Notes: generated by a model from the letters alone, not told the origin. A DNA stretch of 60,000 nucleotides from Strigamia acuminata (GCA_949358305.1 OX442315.1:4156001-4216000); one strand, 5' to 3'. Shown: positions 9,462 to 19,873, counted from the first letter of the stretch. Numbers and translations: made by a program.

Positions 9462-10829
9462 GTGCCTAAAAGTAGTGAATTGAAAGGCTTGACAGTGGAT
9501 AAACCAGTTAAGCTTACGCAGGCACAGGTGGATAATCTACTGGACTTAAAGAATCAAGAATTAGCTAGAACAGTGGATGATTCCAAAATAACTACAAGAA
9601 AAAGGAGTAAATCAATACAGATAGAGCCTGGAATAAAGGAAGAAATTCCACAAACGAGTTCTTCATTGGACGAGAAACTTGATTTTTCAGTACCACTGAG
9701 GCCAGCACAATTTGGTTCATTGAAGACTATTTTTCAACAGTTAACACCTATAAAAATTAAATTAGTAGGATCGCCACCAAAAGGAACAGTATCCAAGATG
9801 GCGGACCCAACAACAGTATTAACTGATCTTCTCAAGGGTATTTTGGTGCAAAAGCGTGAAGTTGTTTGTTATGATACAGAGAAAGGTAACATCGACCAAT
9901 GGCTGGTGGCTTATGAAGCTACAATAGCATCAGATGATGAGCGAGTGAAACAATTGGCGTTAGCTCTCAAAACTGATGGCCTGGCTTGGTTTGTGGAACA
10001 ATATAAAAAGAATCCAACCTGGACATGGACAGAATGGAAGCCACAAATCGAAACAAAGTTCAGGAAAAGCCAGGAAAATGTATTGAACACTCTTCATTTT
10101 ATGAGGCACACAGAGGGTAAAGCTGATGCTTTTATGAAGAAAGTTTTGGCCGAATGTGCATATGCGCGACCAGAATTACCTGAGAATTTGAAGATTAATT
10201 ACATTTTTCAAGGATTGAAGCCCGCAATGCAACAGATGCTAATTACTGTATTTCCTAAGAATTTGGCAGATATGGAAGAAAGGATTAAGTTATTTGAAAG
10301 CCATAAGATAAAAGATCCAGCAGATGTTCTACTTGCCGCATTTAAGAAAGTCGTGGATGAAAAGGTAAACCCAGTGACGGCAGGTAAACTGAGTGGAGCT
10401 GTGGGGAGCCAAGCAACCCACGCTGAACTTATTGCTGAAATTGCTGATTTGAAACAGCAATTGTTGGCAAACGAGTCAGTGGATTTGGGGGAAGATGAGC
10501 CCATCTTAATACAAGACAGGTGGTATAAGCCAATGAGAGGACAGTACGGTAATAGAAGCAGAGGCGGAAGGCAAAGCTTTAATCCCAATTATAATAATTA
10601 TAATACTAACAATAGTAACAATTCTAATAACCGTTCATGCGGATGTTATCATCATTTCAGTTGTGAGTTTTACAATCCACCCAGGCAACAACAACAACAA
10701 CAACAACAGCAACAGGAAAGAGGTGGAAGTAACAGCTGGAAGTGGAATAAAAAGAGGAGAAGAGGTGAAAATCCAAGTGGAAACCCTAATCCTCAGGCGC
10801 AAACGAAGGACCAAAATTCGAAAAACTAG
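9462..10829 (+). CDS. Gag of element C
   Basis: Structural polyprotein that would assemble the virus-like particle. The frame is open from 9456 (TGA at 9453-9455), starts with a GTG-type codon at 9462, and has its first ATG at 9798 (MADPTT). The upstream 110 codons look coding, so a non-ATG start or a spliced leader exon is possible; I keep the longer frame. The region after 9798 has the helical capsid pattern of Gypsy Gag (QWLVAYEA, LKTDGLAWF, EWKPQIETKF, IFQGLKPAMQ). The C terminus has a CAA-encoded poly-Gln run, basic KKRRRGE patches and a cluster CGCYHHFSC, which is not a standard CCHC zinc knuckle. It ends at TAG 10827-10829, overlapping the -1 frame of pol. Confidence 0.85.
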   Translation: MPKSSELKGLTVDKPVKLTQAQVDNLLDLKNQELARTVDDSKITTRKRSKSIQIEPGIKEEIPQTSSSLDEKLDFSVPLRPAQFGSLKTIFQQLTPIKIKLVGSPPKGTVSKMADPTTVLTDLLKGILVQKREVVCYDTEKGNIDQWLVAYEATIASDDERVKQLALALKTDGLAWFVEQYKKNPTWTWTEWKPQIETKFRKSQENVLNTLHFMRHTEGKADAFMKKVLAECAYARPELPENLKINYIFQGLKPAMQQMLITVFPKNLADMEERIKLFESHKIKDPADVLLAAFKKVVDEKVNPVTAGKLSGAVGSQATHAELIAEIADLKQQLLANESVDLGEDEPILIQDRWYKPMRGQYGNRSRGGRQSFNPNYNNYNTNNSNNSNNRSCGCYHHFSCEFYNPPRQQQQQQQQQQERGGSNSWKWNKKRRRGENPSGNPNPQAQTKDQNSKN

Positions 10830-10927
10830 TTGGACGGCCACAGAGAGATTGTTGCCACCCAAAGAAAAGGAAAAGACAGAAGAAGAATAGTAAGATAGTT
10901 ATAATTGACGTTCAGGTATCGGAGTCA

Positions 10928-13900
10928 TTGTTGGAAATCCCAGTAATTGTAAAAGAAGTGGAAATAAAAGCAGTGATGGACACTGGAGCCAAACGAAACC
11001 TTCTAAGCGAAGAAGTGGCAATAGCCCTTCAATTGGATTATTCACCCAGCCCTAACATTAGGCTACGTGGGATAGGAAAGGATTTGGTGGTTCCAGTGGG
11101 TAAAGCAAAAATGAACATTGCAATTGGAAAACTGACCTATAAAGTGGAAGTGTTAATAGTGTCAGGATTTCATCATCAGCTTTTATTGGGGGATCCATTC
11201 ATGAGGTCAACGAGAACTGTCGTCGATTATGATTTACAAAAAATCTTTGTGGGCCGGAACAATGATAGTGGAGTAGAGGAAGCAGTTTTTCCAATAAACA
11301 AAACATTTTCGGACCAGAGTTATGTCGCCAGAGTGATGAAGAATATTTCAATTCCACCAATGCATGAATGTGTTATACCAGTTTATTTAAATACAAAATT
11401 AACCACAGAAATGTTTATGGAACCGTTAGGAAATGTAATAGATAGGTTTGGAATTTTGTGTTGTAAAACATTAACAAATTTTGAGTATGGCAAAGGAGTT
11501 CTGCGTGTGGCAAATCCAACAAACAAATCAATCTTTCTTAAGGAGAAATCTGCAATTGGTAAGGCGTATTACATTATTGACATCGGGTTGTTGGATGAAA
11601 AGCAAGTGCATTGCTCTGACTCCTCGACCAAAGCGGTTGAGTTGACAGATGAAAAACAAGTGCATTGCTTTGACTTTGACTCCTCGATTGCTAAAGATAA
11701 GATGACCAAAAGCCAACAGGAGCAGATGAAGCAGTTACTTCAGAAGAACCAGGATAGATTTGCAGCCACAGACAAAGACTTAGGCAGAGTAACAACATTT
11801 AAACACAGAATTAATACGGGGGACCATGATCCAATACATTTGCAGCCTTATAGACGTTCAATCGCGGAAAAAGAAGTAGAGGCAGAAGAGACCAGAAAGT
11901 TGCTTGAGATGGGAGTCATTAGGGAGTCAGAAAGTCCATGGAGTGCGCCAGTACTTCTCATCAAGAAGCGAGATGGTAAATGGAGGTTTTGTGTCGATTG
12001 GAGGAGGTTAAACGCGATCACAAAGAAAATGGTATACCCACTGCCCAGAATTGACGATACGTTGGACCAACTGGCAGGGGCCCAGTATTTTTCGATGATG
12101 GATCTTATCCAAGGATATTATCAAGTCGAAATAGATGAACAAGATCGTGAAAAAACAGCGTTTACCACTTCAAGCGGACATTTTGAGTTTAACGTCCTAG
12201 GAATGGGATTATGTAATAGCCCAGCTGCGTTTCAAAAATTGATGAACAAGGTGCTTGGTAATCTTCTTGGTAAGGTCTGTATAGCCTATATTGACGACCT
12301 TATCATATTTTCAAAAACATTTGACCAACATCTTCAGGATCTCGATGCTGTCTTCAGCAAGCTGCGTTTGGCGAACTTGAAGGTTAAACTTAGCAAATGT
12401 ACGTTTGGTACTAATACCATCAAATATTTAGGCCATATTGTTGATTCTGATGGAGTGTCACCTGATCCACGTAATTTGGAAAGTGTTGCTAAATTTCCAA
12501 AACCAACTAATTTAAAGCAGTTGAGAGGGTTTTTGGGGTTATGTTCGTATTATCGTAAGTTCATTCCAGGATTTGCGGACGTATCCAAACCATTAGCCAA
12601 CTTGACTCGCAAAGATGAAGCTTTTGATTGGGGACCACCACAGGAAACAGCGTTTAAGGCCTTACGAACAGCTTTAGTTACGGTACCAGTTTTAGCACAT
12701 CCAAATTTTGCAGAGCCATTCATTGTGTCTACGGATGCAAGTGCTTATGGGCTCGGTGCAATTCTGAAGCAGCGTATAAACAAGCAAGAACATGTGATTT
12801 GTTACGCCAGTCGATTATTAAGTACAGCGGAACAGAACTATAATGCCACCGAAAGAGAATGTTTGGCCATAATATTCGGCATTAACAAGTTTAGACCATA
12901 TCTTTACGGTAGGAAATTTACAATTGTAACAGACCATTCTGCGTTACAATGGCTGAGTAGGGTGAAGAATCCCAACGGTAGGTTGGCCAGGTGGAGTTTA
13001 CAACTGGTAGATTATGACTACGATGTGGTGCACAAGTCAGGCAAGAAGCACACGGATGCAGATGCTCTTAGCCGAATCCAAAAAGAGAGTGGTGAGGAAG
13101 AAAAAGAAATTATTCCCTTACTACTTCTCGAAAAACTGAACTTACCTGTCGAACAGCGTAAGGACGAGAAAATTTTGGAAATCATCACCGCAATGGAGAA
13201 CATTGAGCAACTTCCGAGGAACCGGAAACGTCCTTTAAAACAGTTCGTTATTCGGGACAACACATTGTTCAGAAAGAAAAATTACAATTCTCTGGACACG
13301 GAAGGAAACCTTTTAGTAGTACCGCAGCATTTACGTAAGCAAGTGTTAGAAGAAATGCATGACGGACTCATAGGTGCTCATCTCGGCCTAAACAAGACGT
13401 GGAAAAGGATTAGAGTAAGATTCTTTTGGCCGAGGATATATAGGGACGTAAGGAATTACGTACTCTCTTGTCCACATTGCGCAGGTAGTAAGTCCATGAC
13501 CACTCCACAAAAAGGTTTATTGCAACCTTGGTCAACGATTTCGAAGCCGTTCGAGAGGATTGGAATAGACACGCTAGGAAGCTTTCCAGTATCAAACAAT
13601 GGAAACAAGTTTGTTTTTGTCATAACTGATTATTTGTCGCGTGCAGTCATCGCTAGGGCAGCTCCAGCATGTACAGGGCTGGAGGCAGCAAAAACTCTTG
13701 TCTTTGAGGTAATGCTAAAGGAAGGGAGCCCACGGGAGATACTCAGCGATAAGGGGACGGAATACAGGAATGAAATGATTAATGAAGTGTCAACATTGTT
13801 TAAGTCCCAGCATAAGTCCACTTCCGGAACTAATGGACTTACGGAAAGGTTTAACGCAACATTTGCAAAAATGTTGACTTGTTATACTAATAAAGAACAT

Positions 13901-14851
13901 ACAGATTGGGACGATTTTTTACCATTTCTCATTTTTTCTTATAACACCGGAGTCCATGAAACAACAGGATATACTCCTTATTATTTGCTAAAAGGGTATG
14001 AAGCTGATTTGAGTGTGGAGGTGAACTTGAACCTTCCTCGCAAAGAATTCACTCTTCGCACTTCTAAATTCATGAGGGAGGCGAGGAAGATTGCCAACGA
14101 AAGACTGGAATGGCAGAGCGAGAAAAGCAAAAGAAGGTTTGATTTGGACAGAATTGCAGTGGAATTCGAACCAGGAGAGTTTGTTTACCTGAAAACCCCT
14201 AATAGGAAAGTAGGGTTAAGTGAGAAACTCCTGCCACAATTTTCTGGCCCATACGAAATAGTGAGACGGACAGCGCCAAATGATTACGAAATTAGAAGTT
14301 CAACAGGAAAGAAATCTAGCATTGTCAATGTGGAGCGTTTGAAACCATACAAGCCACGAGAAGAAATTCCAGAGACAATTTTAAGGGACTTACCACTAAA
14401 GAAAGTAACATTTTCTGATGAAGTGCAAGAAAATTCGCAAAAGGACAATCAAAATGCGGAAATCGTGAAGAAAAACGAAGATTCGCGAGATAAGCCTAAA
14501 TTGAGTGCAAAGGAAAGGTTTATTACTGACGAGGATCAGATATCATTGAAATCACTCTTTGAATCTGAGGACGAAACGTCGGTTCCAACTGAAAGGGAAC
14601 GATTGAAGGCACTCTACGGGCCGAAAGAAATTGAGGTACGTCGAGTGAGAAAAGAAGCTGATTTAGAACAGCGGAATCAGTTGCTAAAATCGTCGCTAGA
14701 CGAAAGCAAGAAGAATCGGTCGCAGAAACCATCACCAGGTGTCGCAAATGCTGTTGGCGCCGATACGCATGCGCGACGTCCGGTTGAAGGTGATTTCCGG
14801 TCACGCCGACTTCGACAGCAACCACGCCAGGATTATACTTCGTTTTACTAG
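10928..14851 (+). CDS. Pol of element C (PR-RT-RH-IN)
   Basis: Replication polyprotein, 1,307 codons from 10928. The frame is open further upstream to at least 10823 and is -1 relative to gag, so it is probably made by frameshifting near GAAAAAC at the gag end, a non-canonical slippery site. Order: aspartic protease (MDTGAK, LLLGDPF), reverse transcriptase (FCVDWRRLN, YIDD), RNase H (STDASAYG, TERECLA, TDHSALQW), integrase zinc finger (HHCC), integrase core (first Asp in GIDTLG, second in LSDKGTEY, Glu in LTERFN) and a GPY module (FSGPYEIV). The integrase has only 31 residues between the second Asp and Glu instead of the usual 35, because the YHPQ-type segment before TNGLTE is absent. The frame is otherwise intact. 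Confidence 0.93.
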   Translation: MLEIPVIVKEVEIKAVMDTGAKRNLLSEEVAIALQLDYSPSPNIRLRGIGKDLVVPVGKAKMNIAIGKLTYKVEVLIVSGFHHQLLLGDPFMRSTRTVVDYDLQKIFVGRNNDSGVEEAVFPINKTFSDQSYVARVMKNISIPPMHECVIPVYLNTKLTTEMFMEPLGNVIDRFGILCCKTLTNFEYGKGVLRVANPTNKSIFLKEKSAIGKAYYIIDIGLLDEKQVHCSDSSTKAVELTDEKQVHCFDFDSSIAKDKMTKSQQEQMKQLLQKNQDRFAATDKDLGRVTTFKHRINTGDHDPIHLQPYRRSIAEKEVEAEETRKLLEMGVIRESESPWSAPVLLIKKRDGKWRFCVDWRRLNAITKKMVYPLPRIDDTLDQLAGAQYFSMMDLIQGYYQVEIDEQDREKTAFTTSSGHFEFNVLGMGLCNSPAAFQKLMNKVLGNLLGKVCIAYIDDLIIFSKTFDQHLQDLDAVFSKLRLANLKVKLSKCTFGTNTIKYLGHIVDSDGVSPDPRNLESVAKFPKPTNLKQLRGFLGLCSYYRKFIPGFADVSKPLANLTRKDEAFDWGPPQETAFKALRTALVTVPVLAHPNFAEPFIVSTDASAYGLGAILKQRINKQEHVICYASRLLSTAEQNYNATERECLAIIFGINKFRPYLYGRKFTIVTDHSALQWLSRVKNPNGRLARWSLQLVDYDYDVVHKSGKKHTDADALSRIQKESGEEEKEIIPLLLLEKLNLPVEQRKDEKILEIITAMENIEQLPRNRKRPLKQFVIRDNTLFRKKNYNSLDTEGNLLVVPQHLRKQVLEEMHDGLIGAHLGLNKTWKRIRVRFFWPRIYRDVRNYVLSCPHCAGSKSMTTPQKGLLQPWSTISKPFERIGIDTLGSFPVSNNGNKFVFVITDYLSRAVIARAAPACTGLEAAKTLVFEVMLKEGSPREILSDKGTEYRNEMINEVSTLFKSQHKSTSGTNGLTERFNATFAKMLTCYTNKEHTDWDDFLPFLIFSYNTGVHETTGYTPYYLLKGYEADLSVEVNLNLPRKEFTLRTSKFMREARKIANERLEWQSEKSKRRFDLDRIAVEFEPGEFVYLKTPNRKVGLSEKLLPQFSGPYEIVRRTAPNDYEIRSSTGKKSSIVNVERLKPYKPREEIPETILRDLPLKKVTFSDEVQENSQKDNQNAEIVKKNEDSRDKPKLSAKERFITDEDQISLKSLFESEDETSVPTERERLKALYGPKEIEVRRVRKEADLEQRNQLLKSSLDESKKNRSQKPSPGVANAVGADTHARRPVEGDFRSRRLRQQPRQDYTSFY

Positions 14852-15948
14852 CCAAATTCTGACGTGAACGCAAGTAAATTGCAGTGAACGGAGGAAAATT
14901 CCATTCCTCATAGTGTGTCTGACGAGTTAAGAACAACTTTCGGTGACAACAGGTATTTGTTAAGTAAAAGAAGTTGAAATGAACGTAAGCGAGACGTGAT
15001 GTGATCGAACTTTTGTTAGTCGGATTTTTCGAGGTGAACGCAAGTTATTTGCAGTGACCCGAGATTAATTCTGATTAATTCTACTATTTGAACAAATTTA
15101 GAATAATTTCTTTTGTTAAATTAAGATGATAGGTGTAGGAAATTAATAGTGCGCCGAAAGTGACGAAAACGAAACGAATCTACCGCCGATTTTTCAGCGA
15201 TTACAACTAATATAGCACATGTTTTGAAATGTTAACATAGTATTAAAATTAATAAGTAATAGAAATAATAGCGAATATTTAATTAGTTAGTGGAAATAAT
15301 TTGAATTTTGTATAAAATTTGGAGATTGGAGTTAACTTGATGGAATTGATATGAACGAATTGTATATTTGGATCAAATTAATTACTGATGAATTCTAATT
15401 TATAATTTGAATAATTCTTTTTGAAATATTAGGATTTAATGGACAAGGATATGATGCGACACGCTCATCCCATTCATTTACGCCATCGTATCCTGTATGA
15501 AATCGTACATAAGGAACTTTTGCCCTTTGAGAAAGAGGACGAATAGATTTTGACTTGATATATTTTGTTGTATTTTTTTTTGTCAGTGAAGTGAGCACAG
15601 GTATACTGTAGCGAGCAGAGACTAGTTTTGCATTTATTTGCAGTGACTCTTGTATATTTTTTTTTATAGAAAATTAGAAAATGTCAAAGAAAGAAAAAAA
15701 GAAAAAAAAAAGTAATATAACTGTGAAAACTTGTATAAAAGTGTTGTTAGTGAAGGTTGGAGAACCTGACCAATTTTGAATTTTGACCAAATTGGACTTG
15801 TATTTTTTTATATATATATCTAATGTGTAAGAGGAAGCATGATTGTTCTAAAGAGATACTCAGGGAGAAGGTATGATTAAGTAAGGGGATTTAATTTATT
15901 TTCGATTAGTTTTGTGTTTTTGGGGACCAAAAAAGCTAAAGGGGGGAT
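14852..15948 (+). other. Non-coding 3' region of element C
   Basis: No open frame of note. Contains two partial direct repeats around GTGAACGCAAGT followed by TTGCAGTGA (near 14863 and 15032). It ends in the purine-rich tract AAAGGGGGGA (about 15938-15947), the likely polypurine primer for plus-strand synthesis. Confidence 0.6.
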
Positions 15949-16452
15949 TGTTACGCGGTGGACGACACGCCGTTTGCCGGCTGTCACCCACACGCCTCCG
16001 TAAGTATAAAGCTCAGTTTAGATTCACAAAACCCTCGATAGAGTTTGCAATAAGCGAAGGAGCGACGATTAACCCCAGTTAACGATAATAGAACGATCTG
16101 AAGTTATTTAAGAGTTAACGAGAGCTGAGGAGCTCAGTTCTCTTGGCTTGTCGATCCGTGAAGGATACGGCATCCGAACTCTGGTTTTGAATACAATTAT
16201 TAATCATGCTTTTTCAGGTTTAATTTAATATTTATTATTTAGTTTAGGTTATCAGCTATAGTATTATTATTCTGTACACAGACAGGGTTTATTTTATGAT
16301 TGGAATAAAGAAACTGTGTTATTTGATTATCCAATGAGTCCCCATTATTTCTATCTCACTGGCAGCGTAATTAGCTTAGGTTTATGCAATTAGCTCAGTA
16401 GTATTTAAAAGTAATAAACGTGGTCAAACAGTGGTGTGTTGGCCACGTAACA
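15949..16452 (+). repeat. 3' LTR of element C
   Basis: 504 bp, nearly identical to 8326-8840 except for an 11-bp deletion near position 16216 and a few substitutions. Followed by the ATAT target duplication at 16453-16456. Confidence 0.9.
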
Positions 16453-16582
16453 ATATGAATACAATAAATAATTGAGTGATTATGATTATTGCAATAATCA
16501 ACTAATCACAATAATCGCTCATTTAATGAAACCCCTTAATGTTTTGACTGGGGCACCAAAATTACACTAATTAAGTTCGTGC

Positions 16583-17028
16583 CTACCGTCTTCCCCCGAA
16601 TATAACCCCATGGTGTTATATTCGAATATAACAACACCCTGGTGTTGTATTCGTCAAATTCCATGCAAGTTTGGAAAAAAAGAAAATTGTTAATTTTTTC
16701 TTGAAAACTGTGATTAAAAAACCAACAATATCTTGTATGTTTTTTTTTTTTGTGTTTTATTTAAAGTAACAAAAACAACAATAAAAATAAACTAACTGAA
16801 AACGAACGTGTGCTGTTTCGGTAGCGTTTTGGAAGCGTACACTGTACGTCTTTTACAGTTTTCTAAAAATTCGAATATAACACCATGGTGTTGTATTCGA
16901 ATATAACACCATGGTGTTATAGTTGAAGTGGTGTTATATTCGAATTTTTGCTCAATGTTTGCAAACTTGCGATTTTGAACAAAACTCGAATACAACACCA
17001 TGGTGTTATTTTCGGGGGAAGACGGTAG
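16583..17028. mobile_element. Palindrome-rich MITE-like element
   Basis: Ends are inverted copies of CTACCGTCTTCCCCCGAA (16583 and 17028). Inside are several near-palindromic units of the form TTCGAATATAACACCATGG and its complement. It has no coding capacity and no clear target duplication. Its right part is included in the 616-bp duplication. Confidence 0.6.
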
Positions 17029-18119
17029 CAAAATGCCACAATACTTTTGTCTTATGGCAGATTATAAGGTTGCGCCATCTGGTGAAAATTTAACGATTTT
17101 TTGCGCATTGATCTGTGCACAACGTCACAAAAGGGCGCGTGCTGTCACAGATTATAATCTTGTGTTGGTGTATCACCGGCCATTCATGACGTCAAATTAC
17201 TGCAGATTTTTAAATTAAATTAAATAAAATTTTAATTCACACGCATAAAATTTTATTTTGTTTTATTGTGACTGGTATGGTCTCGCCAATGTAACTAGGG
17301 GACTAATCACACTGGGTAGGGACGCATACATCACGTAATAATAACAAGATTCCCACAATATTGGTTGGTTGGCCTTTATTGTCATTGTCTAGGGGTATGG
17401 GGAATCCCGTTACCCGTTGCAGGGGCGCCACGAAGGCGTGCCGCACCGGCAACCGACCCGTCACACACTGGGCAGAAGTCCAATGTGTGACGTGGTCGGT
17501 TCGGTGTTGTATTCGAATATAACACCATGGTGTTATAGTTGAAGTGGTGTTATATTCGAATTTTTGCTCAATGTTTGCAAACTTGCGATTTTGAACAAAA
17601 CTCGAATACAACACCATGGTGTTATTTTCGGGGGAAGACGGTAGCAAAATGCCACAATACTTTTGTCTTATGGCAGATTATAAGGTTGCGCCATCTGGTG
17701 AAAATTTAACGATTTTTTGCGCATTGATCTGTGCACAACGTCACAAAAGGGCGCGTGCTGTCACAGATTATAATCTTGTGTTGGTGTATCACCGGCCATT
17801 CATGACGTCAAATTACTGCAGATTTTTAAATTAAATTAAATAAAATTTTAATTCACACGCATAAAATTTTATTTTGTTTTATTGTGACTGGTATGGTCTC
17901 GCCAATGTAACTAGGGGACTAATCACACTGGGTAGGGACGCATACATCACGTAATAATAACAAGATTCCCACAATATTGGTTGGTTGGCCTTTATTGTCA
18001 TTGTCTAGGGGTATGGGGAATCCCGTTACCCGTTGCAGGGGCGCCACGAAGGCGTGCCGCACCGGCAACCGACCCGTCACACACTGGGCAGAAGTCCAAT
18101 GTGTGACGTGGTCGGTTCG
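16888..18119. repeat. 616-bp tandem duplication
   Basis: 16888-17503 is repeated as 17504-18119 with no difference that I noticed. Both copies contain an identical 72-codon frame (17000-17218 and 17616-17834) that has no recognisable domain and is probably chance. The near-identity means a very recent duplication or an assembly artefact. Confidence 0.9.
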
Positions 18120-18783
18120 ACTTAACATTCATGTCGCGCTTACCTGCGACCCGCGTATCCGCTCATGGAGGCTGCACTACGGACTCCGCCATAGCACTGA
18201 GGATCAACGTGGTGAATGGTGAGGAGTGTGGGGTTCAACCTGGGACACTTCTCGTCCCTCTCGATGACTACTTCTCCTCTCTGGGAGCTGCTGCAGACAC
18301 GTCCTTCTCAGGCCGTGTCCAACACTCAACTCTCCTCTCACACTCCACTCCCTCCTCACCACACCACTCCACTCCCTCCTCCCCGGGCTAGGTCAATCAT
18401 CCACAGAGGGGTTGACCTTTGGGGCCGTATGGTGGTGTGTGGCAGTGCCGTAGGTCACCCAGGTGGCCTGACGGTCACATCATGTTAACTTAAAATTTGA
18501 CTATTAACCCTCGGTATTAAATATCCCTAACAATCTGATGTCACGTACCAGCACGATACCAGTATTATTTTAGAACTTTTACATACGTTGCTGCGCCCTT
18601 TGATGACGACATAATTTCCGATCAATAACGGCAAAGTGACAAGAATGCCTCCCCTTGTGGCAGACGGACGTCGCCCCGCTTGTGTGGGGCGCTTGTGTGG
18701 GGCCCTTGTGTGGTGCACAACTTGCACACCTCGTTGCAGCAGCCCTAAAAACCAAAACATTTTGAAGACATTTTGTACCGCCA
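18120..18783. other. Unrecognised, CT-rich stretch
   Basis: Contains overlapping short plus-strand frames (17977-18488) in a C/T-rich tract with repeated CCACTCCCTCCTC-type words near 18340-18385. No start context or domain; may be a fragment of an unrecognised repeat. Confidence 0.35.
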
Positions 18784-19386
18784 CTAATGGTTTGAAATTT
18801 TCGGTTTCTTACGTCTACGTTTGTTCATCACGCGAGTATTATCAGCAGATGAAAATTTGAAGAAACACACTTCCAAAATGAGCACAATTCCTGAACATAA
18901 AATAGCGCCAAGAAGAATAAGGAATGCTGTGATGGTGTGTTTGATAGAAATGGGTTTCACTGCTTTGTTTTCTGTTGGCTCGCACAGTCTTTGTTGTTTT
19001 CCATCTTTCACTATTTCAGGGAGGATTCCAGATTCGAGTAACGTCAAAAGTCTGGAAATGTAAAAAAAATATATATATTTAATTCCTTCAAAGTTTTCCT
19101 TTTTTAAATCTGATTGTTGATTTTACTTTTGATTAAATAGTTCCAAATGTTTTGATCCTTTGGCAAATGAAAAATATGTTGACATACTTATAGGGATTTT
19201 TTTAATTGAGAATTGACATTCGGATCGGAACTTGAACAGTAGATGCTCGAACGTTTGAATTAAAGCATTATTATCACTCAAAAGTAGTTTTCTTTCCCTT
19301 TCCCTATCTGATCTTGTATATATTCCATTATTGGGGCTTTTTCCCAATCGTTGCTGTATATTTTTGGCAATGTTTTTCTCTGAATC
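18784..19386 (-). CDS. Ionotropic receptor, last two exons (partial)
   Basis: C-terminal end of a divergent ionotropic glutamate receptor-like chemoreceptor (IR family), a ligand-gated channel in chemosensory membranes. Exons: 19386-19127 (acceptor CTTACAG, donor AA|GTAAAA) and 19051-18784 (acceptor TTTCCAG, stop TAG). They join in phase 2. The first exon ends in the ligand-binding S2 pattern FSFAKGSKHLELFNQ. The second continues LLESGILPEIV, then a cysteine-containing linker, PISI, and the last transmembrane helix (TAFLILLGAILCSGIVLILEV), followed by a basic cytoplasmic tail. This matches the usual IR 3' layout. No upstream exons are visible before the P-like transposon at 19874, so the gene is either truncated or its 5' exons lie beyond the transposon cluster. 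I cannot assign an IR subtype. Confidence 0.8.
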
Positions 19387-19554
19387 CTGTAAGCAGATGA
19401 CATGGAATAATGTTATAACTGTCTCAAATGCAAAAAGCAATAAAACATTTTACTGTATTAAATATAGGCTTATTTTAATTTTTTTTTTAGTAAAAAAAAC
19501 CGTCTATAATTAAAAAGTGTCCTCATTAGTGAGTTTGCGGTTGCCAATTGTTCC

Positions 19555-19587
19555 TTATAATTATGAGTTATAAGCTCATAATTATAA
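19555..19587. repeat. Perfect 13-bp hairpin
   Basis: TTATAATTATGAG at 19555-19567 and its exact inverse at 19575-19587 flank a 7-nt spacer. No neighbour explains it. Confidence 0.8.
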
Positions 19588-19644
19588 AAATGGACTTATA
19601 ACATAACGTAACTCCTCAATTTTTACACTATTTTGTAAAATAAG

Positions 19645-19812
19645 GGAGCCAATCAGATTGCTTAACACTATTTGAAGCTCCTCCCACTATTGCAAATGGC
19701 GCTGATGGTGCTAATGGAAATTCAAAATGGCTGCCTGACCTGTTTCAACAATTAGCCTCAATCACAATTTCTTTCTGCCATCGAAGGATAGAAACAACTA
19801 AAATCATTCCAG
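19645..19812 (+). promoter_or_regulatory. Possible promoter and non-coding first exon
   Basis: A CCAAT-box motif (GCCAATCAG, 19648-19656) is followed by G+C-richer sequence rich in ATGGC words and then a strong splice donor ATTCCAG|GTAAGC (GT at 19813). This resembles an insect promoter with an untranslated first exon. If so, the P-like transposon sits in the first intron. Weak evidence, from motifs only. Confidence 0.3.
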
Positions 19813-19866
19813 GTAAGCAAATAAATGAACTAGAAGACAATTTCATGTCTGAAAACTGTCAAATTA

Positions 19867-19873
19867 GTAAAAC
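19867..19873. repeat. Target duplication GTAAAAC of P-like element (left)
   Basis: GTAAAAC at 19867-19873 is repeated at 36970-36976, directly outside the two transposon ends. It is seven bases, one short of the 8 bp usual for P elements. Confidence 0.8.

Larger units (their letters stand above)
8326..16452 (+). mobile_element. Gypsy-type LTR retrotransposon (element C)
   Basis: An 8,127-bp element: 515-bp and 504-bp LTRs starting TGTTACGCGG and ending CGTAACA, gag, and pol in the order protease-RT-RNase H-integrase, which places it in Ty3/Gypsy. It is flanked by a 4-bp ATAT target duplication (8322-8325 and 16453-16456). The LTRs differ by an 11-bp indel and a few substitutions, so insertion was fairly recent. 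There is no third ORF; about 1.1 kb after pol is non-coding. Confidence 0.95.
6320..16539. mobile_element. TTAA-flanked DNA element, split by Gypsy C
   Basis: Termini GGGGTTTCATTAAATGAG at 6324 and its inverse ending at 16535 match perfectly over about 24 bp. Both are flanked by TTAA (6320-6323 and 16536-16539), a target duplication used by piggyBac-, Kolobok- and related MITE families. Without the Gypsy insertion the element is about 2.1 kb and shows no transposase, so it is non-autonomous. Its interior holds the inverted repeat at 7279-7610 and the hairpin row at 7755-7967. Confidence 0.75.

Noticed and set aside
17000-17218. 72-codon frame repeated identically at 17616-17834
   Set aside because: The identity comes from the 616-bp DNA duplication; the frame has no recognisable domain.
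18131-18488. Ser/Pro/His-rich short frames
   Set aside because: They arise from a low-complexity CT-rich tract and have no start or homology support.
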